The notes under the pieces: model-generated | The model's input: the letters and a program-made list of their open reading frames with translations, nothing else | Told to the model about the DNA's origin: nothing | The model's database searches: none | Program-made: the position numbers and the translations under genes | Shown: positions 61,450 through 64,000 of the stretch, one piece after another | Layout of the letters: every line of letters starts with the position of its first letter | Position numbering within the stretch: the stretch's first letter is position 1 | Assembly: GCA_965277495.1 (NCBI GenBank) | Contig: OZ255824.1 | Coordinates: 2,356,001-2,420,000 of the forward strand | DNA from: CAHJXG01 sp965277495 | GTDB taxonomy: Bacteria > Pseudomonadota > Alphaproteobacteria > Acetobacterales > Acetobacteraceae | Length of the DNA: 64,000 nucleotides | Reading direction: 5' to 3'

Positions 61450-62241
61450 TCAGAACGTCGGCAGGTTCGGCAGCGGCTGATGGAACCACTTCTGATACAA
61501 CGCATCCAGCTCGCCGTCGTTCTTGGTGAAATAGACGAAGGTGTTCACCCATTGATGCAGGTTCCACTGGTTTGCCCGCATGGTGATGCCGTTCGGCTGG
61601 CGCAGCAGCATCACCTTGCGTTCGATGTTGGCGCCGGGATTGGCGGCGTAGATCTGGTCGCCGGTCATGCCGGTCTCGGCGATGGCGTCGACCTGGCCGG
61701 CAATCAGCGACTGATACGTGCTCGGGTCGTCGTCGAACCGCATCATCTTCACCGTGTTGCCATAGCGCTGGGTCAGCAGCACGTCCTGCACCGTCCCGCG
61801 CGGCACGCCGACTCGCAGGCCCTTCAGATCATCCAGCGAGGCGATCTGCTTGTCCTTGGGCGCGAACACCACGTTCTCGATCGCGCTGTAGGGGATGGAG
61901 AACAGCACCTGCTTGGCCCGTTCCGGCGTGATGCCGAAGGTGGCGACGATCATGTCGACCTTGTTGGTCAGCAGGAAGGGAATGCGGTTGGGGCTGGTGA
62001 GCTGCACCAGGTTCACCTTCACGCCCATGTACTTGCCGAGCAGCTTCGCCACCTCGATGTCATAGCCGTCCGGCTCCTGCTTGTCGTTCAGCAGGCCGTA
62101 GGGCGGCAGGTCGACGAGCACGCCGATGTTGATCGTGCCGCGGCTGACGATCTCGTCCACGGTCTGCGCACGCGCTGGCACGGCGCCGAACGACCACGCG
62201 AACGCCAGCGCGGCGCCGGCAAGCAGCTTGCAAAGGTTCAA
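61450..62241 (-). CDS. ABC transporter substrate-binding protein, polar amino acid type
   Basis: The 263-residue protein has a signal peptide (LLAGAALAFAWSFGAVPARA) and the family-3 binding domain: VSRGTINIGVLVDLPPYGLL, KQEPDGYDIEVAKLLGKYMG, NRIPFLLTNKVDMIVATFGI, RAKQVLFSIPYSAIENVVFA and RVGVPRGTVQDVLLTQRYGN. The start is TTG 62241 with cgggag upstream. No ATG or GTG fits. It follows two permease genes by 23 bases. The ligand is not readable. Confidence 0.9.
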   Translation of the reverse strand: MNLCKLLAGAALAFAWSFGAVPARAQTVDEIVSRGTINIGVLVDLPPYGLLNDKQEPDGYDIEVAKLLGKYMGVKVNLVQLTSPNRIPFLLTNKVDMIVATFGITPERAKQVLFSIPYSAIENVVFAPKDKQIASLDDLKGLRVGVPRGTVQDVLLTQRYGNTVKMMRFDDDPSTYQSLIAGQVDAIAETGMTGDQIYAANPGANIERKVMLLRQPNGITMRANQWNLHQWVNTFVYFTKNDGELDALYQKWFHQPLPNLPTF

Positions 62242-62264
62242 GGCGCATTTCTCCCGATTGTTTC

Positions 62265-62918
62265 TTATCGTTGGTATGCGGTGCCCAGCCGGCGCTCGAG
62301 CCGACGGCTGGCCACCGTCAACGGCCAGCAAAGCAGGAAATAGAGCACAGCGACAGTGCCGAAGATGGTGAACGGACGAAACGTTGCGTTGTTCACCATT
62401 TGCCCGGCGCGGGTCAGCTCGACGAAGCCGATGACGGCGGCCAGCGACGTGCTTTTTATCAGGTTGACCAAAAAGCCGACCGTCGGCGCCGTCGCCATGC
62501 GCAGCGCCTGCGGCATCACCACCCGGAGCATGCGCGGCACATAATGCAGGCCGAGCGCGCGGGCGGCCTCCTGCTGCCCCTCCGGCACCGCCTGCAATGC
62601 GCCGCGCCAGATCTCGCCCAGGAAAGCGCCGGCGTTCAGGCTGAGGCCCAGGATGGCGGACACGTAGGGGCCAAGGCTCAGACCCAGCATGTCGGCACCG
62701 AAGAACACCAGGAAAAGCTGCAGCAGCAGCGGCGTGCCCTGCAGCACCCGGATATAACTGATCGACAGCCAGCGCAGCGCCCGGCTGCCCGACACCCGGG
62801 CAAGCGCCACCGCCAAGCCGATCGCGCCGCCGAACACGAACGCGCCGGCGGCCAGCACGACCGTCCAGCGCAGCGCCATCAGCATGAACACCAGGTCGCC
62901 GAAGCCGAACGTCCTCAT
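62265..62918 (-). CDS. amino acid ABC transporter permease
   Basis: The 217-residue HisM/GlnP-type permease has five or so helices and the EAA loop QQEAARALGLHYVPRMLRVV, followed by MPQALRMATAPTVGFLVNLI. YIRVLQGTPLLLQLFLVFFG is the other family signature. It overlaps the other permease gene by 4 bases (ATGA). Confidence 0.93.
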   Translation of the reverse strand: MRTFGFGDLVFMLMALRWTVVLAAGAFVFGGAIGLAVALARVSGSRALRWLSISYIRVLQGTPLLLQLFLVFFGADMLGLSLGPYVSAILGLSLNAGAFLGEIWRGALQAVPEGQQEAARALGLHYVPRMLRVVMPQALRMATAPTVGFLVNLIKSTSLAAVIGFVELTRAGQMVNNATFRPFTIFGTVAVLYFLLCWPLTVASRRLERRLGTAYQR

Positions 62919-63586
62919 CGCGCCGCCCGGCGTCCAAACGCCAGCCGTTCCAGCACCGCGAACGTGCCGCTGAACAGCAGCGACAGCGCGAGGTAGATCA
63001 GCGTCACGACGATGAACGCCTCGAAGCTGCGGAAGGTGCGGCTCTGCACATCCTGCGCGGCCGCCGTCAGGTCATCGGCGGAGATGACCGAGACGATCGA
63101 GGAATTCAGCATCAGCAGGATGAACTGGCTGCCCAGCGGCGGCACCACGGCCCGCAGCGCCTGGGGCAATATAATCAGCCGGAACACGCGCAACCGGTGC
63201 AGCCCGAGCGCGGCGCCGGCCTCGATCTGCCCATGCCCGATGCTCTCGATGCCGGCGCGCACGATCTCGATGGTATAGGCGCTGCCGTTCAGCACCATCG
63301 CGATCAGCGCGCACTGGTTGGCGTCCAGGCGCACGCCGACCGCGGGCAGCCCGAAGAAGATAAGGAATAGCTGCACCAGGAACGGCGTGTTGCGGATCGC
63401 CTCAACATACCCGGCGATGCCGGCGCGCAGCCAGCGCGGCCCCGATGTCCGTCCGAGCGCGCCAAAGATCGCGATCAGCAGGCTGAGCGCCATCGAGGCT
63501 GCCGAGAGCGCAAGGGTGAACAGCGTGCCGTCCAGCAGCTCCTGCCGGGCATCCCAGATCTCGCCGAAGTGGAAGACGTAATCCAT
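62915..63586 (-). CDS. amino acid ABC transporter permease
   Basis: The 223-residue HisQ/GlnP-type permease has YVEAIRNTPFLVQLFLIFFG and the EAA loop QIEAGAALGLHRLRVFRLII, followed by LPQALRAVVPPLGSQFILLM. ATG 63586 matches the family start MDYVFHFGEIWDARQELLDG. A much longer upstream frame is rejected as non-homologous. It is the first gene of the ABC operon. No ATP-binding gene is present in the operon as seen here. Confidence 0.93.
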   Translation of the reverse strand: MDYVFHFGEIWDARQELLDGTLFTLALSAASMALSLLIAIFGALGRTSGPRWLRAGIAGYVEAIRNTPFLVQLFLIFFGLPAVGVRLDANQCALIAMVLNGSAYTIEIVRAGIESIGHGQIEAGAALGLHRLRVFRLIILPQALRAVVPPLGSQFILLMLNSSIVSVISADDLTAAAQDVQSRTFRSFEAFIVVTLIYLALSLLFSGTFAVLERLAFGRRAAR

Positions 63587-63733
63587 GACACCCGCGTACG
63601 CCGCCGCACGGGCACTGTCACCAGTTTTCCTCCCCGGGGCCGGCCGTGCGCCCGGCCGCGGGAGCAAGTGCACTCCCCCAAGTTGCAAACTACCGCTTGC
63701 GCCCGGCGTTCCCAACGTCATCTGCGAGGGCAC

Positions 63734-64000
63734 ATGCGGCACATCCACCTTCATCCGCTCGGCGGCATTGCCGGCGACATGTTCGTCGCCTGCCTGCTCG
63801 ACGCGTTCCCGGAGCATTGCCAGGCTGCGACCGAGGCGGCGCAGTCGCTGGCCGCGGCCGATTGCCGCCTGTCCCCGCACAATGACGGCACCTTCGCCGG
63901 CAGCCGTTTCGTGGTGCACGTTCCGGAGCACGGCCACCATCAGCATATGAGCTGGCGCGCGATCCAGGGCCGGCTTGAGGCCTCGGCGCTCGCGCCGGCG
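63734..64000 (+). CDS. larC: LarC-family nickel insertion protein, N-terminal part
   Basis: The first 89 codons of a gene that runs off the window edge. The start MRHIHLHPLGGIAGDMFVAC matches the LarC (DUF111) N-terminus, in which the GGIAGDMF-like motif is diagnostic. LarC places nickel in the pincer cofactor of lactate racemase. A His-rich stretch (EHGHHQHMSW) may bind metal. A gaggg ribosome site precedes the ATG. It is divergent from the ABC operon, with about 147 gene-free bases between. Confidence 0.82.
   Translation, partial: MRHIHLHPLGGIAGDMFVACLLDAFPEHCQAATEAAQSLAAADCRLSPHNDGTFAGSRFVVHVPEHGHHQHMSWRAIQGRLEASALAPA

Noticed and set aside
59482..62343. A 953-codon plus-strand open frame across glpD and the binding-protein gene
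   Set aside because: It is antisense to well-supported genes with clear catalytic motifs. Composition is that of a shadow frame.

Overview
The window is 64 kb of GC-rich chromosome from an alphaproteobacterium, most likely Rhodospirillales/Acetobacterales. Indicators are a GcrA-type cell-cycle regulator, a Rhodobacter-type PmtA methyltransferase, an aa3 cytochrome oxidase cluster with CtaG, a Cox small protein and SURF1, a mitochondrial-type M16 processing peptidase, and FAD/subunit-3/cytochrome dehydrogenase genes of the acetic-acid-bacterial kind. Most of the window is ordinary, densely packed housekeeping DNA with many 1-4 nt start/stop overlaps. I saw no rRNA, tRNA, CRISPR array, complete insertion sequence or prophage.

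Layout. 0-3 kb: the end of a CaiB-type CoA transferase, an acetamidase/formamidase, GcrA and PmtA. 3.1-9.2 kb: cytochrome c oxidase structural and assembly genes (ctaC, ctaD, ctaB, a small membrane protein, ctaG, ctaE, SURF1). 9.2-15.1 kb: M32 carboxypeptidase, a small acidic protein, threonine synthase, M16 peptidase and PmbA. 15.2-16.6 kb: a small accessory patch with BrnTA toxin-antitoxin and a Uma2 nuclease. 16.6-19.6 kb: a secreted hydrolase and a Tim44-like protein. 19.8-25.5 kb: an envelope-lipid block (LpxH-like phosphatase, GT4, DUF374 acyltransferase, WaaA, LpxK, LpxL-like). 25.5-29.5 kb: four small genes including a cold-shock protein, then divergent xseA and purD. 29.6-30.7 kb: a VapBC45-like toxin-antitoxin pair. 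30.8-33.8 kb: tadA, a class I amidotransferase, rluB-type synthase, rsmD and ohrR. 33.8-39.8 kb: a molybdopterin oxidoreductase with cytochrome b, two exported proteins of unknown function, and a GMC dehydrogenase block with a VOC protein and cytochrome c. 39.8-42.7 kb: a divergent PEP carboxylase. 42.9-44.0 kb: a lower-GC two-gene unit. 44.1-50.1 kb: permease, glyoxylate carboligase, divergent IclR regulator and an MFS exporter. 50.1-54.8 kb: a copper-handling cluster. 54.8-64 kb: mixed genes, including a frameshifted GT2, glpD, a polar amino acid ABC transporter without its ATPase, an enolase-superfamily relic and the start of larC.

The most unusual item is the lower-GC unit at 42.9-44.0 kb. 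The upstream gene is a RusA-like resolvase whose reading frame runs for 150 codons but has a TAG exactly where the catalytic lysine of the D-x-D-N-x-x-K motif belongs. Its stop overlaps the start of a protein that combines a PD-(D/E)XK-like nuclease motif with a C-terminal HEPN-like R-x4-H motif. A perfect 12-bp palindrome lies just upstream. This looks like a partly decayed, or possibly readthrough-controlled, nucleic-acid conflict module. Other points worth attention are a CopD-cytochrome c-thioredoxin-like fusion with a Met/His-rich tail, the VapBC45-like and BrnTA modules, an IclR/gcl intergenic region with two identical 11-bp palindrome-containing sites, a PEP carboxylase lacking the canonical glycine-rich loop sequence, and in-frame repeats in XseA.
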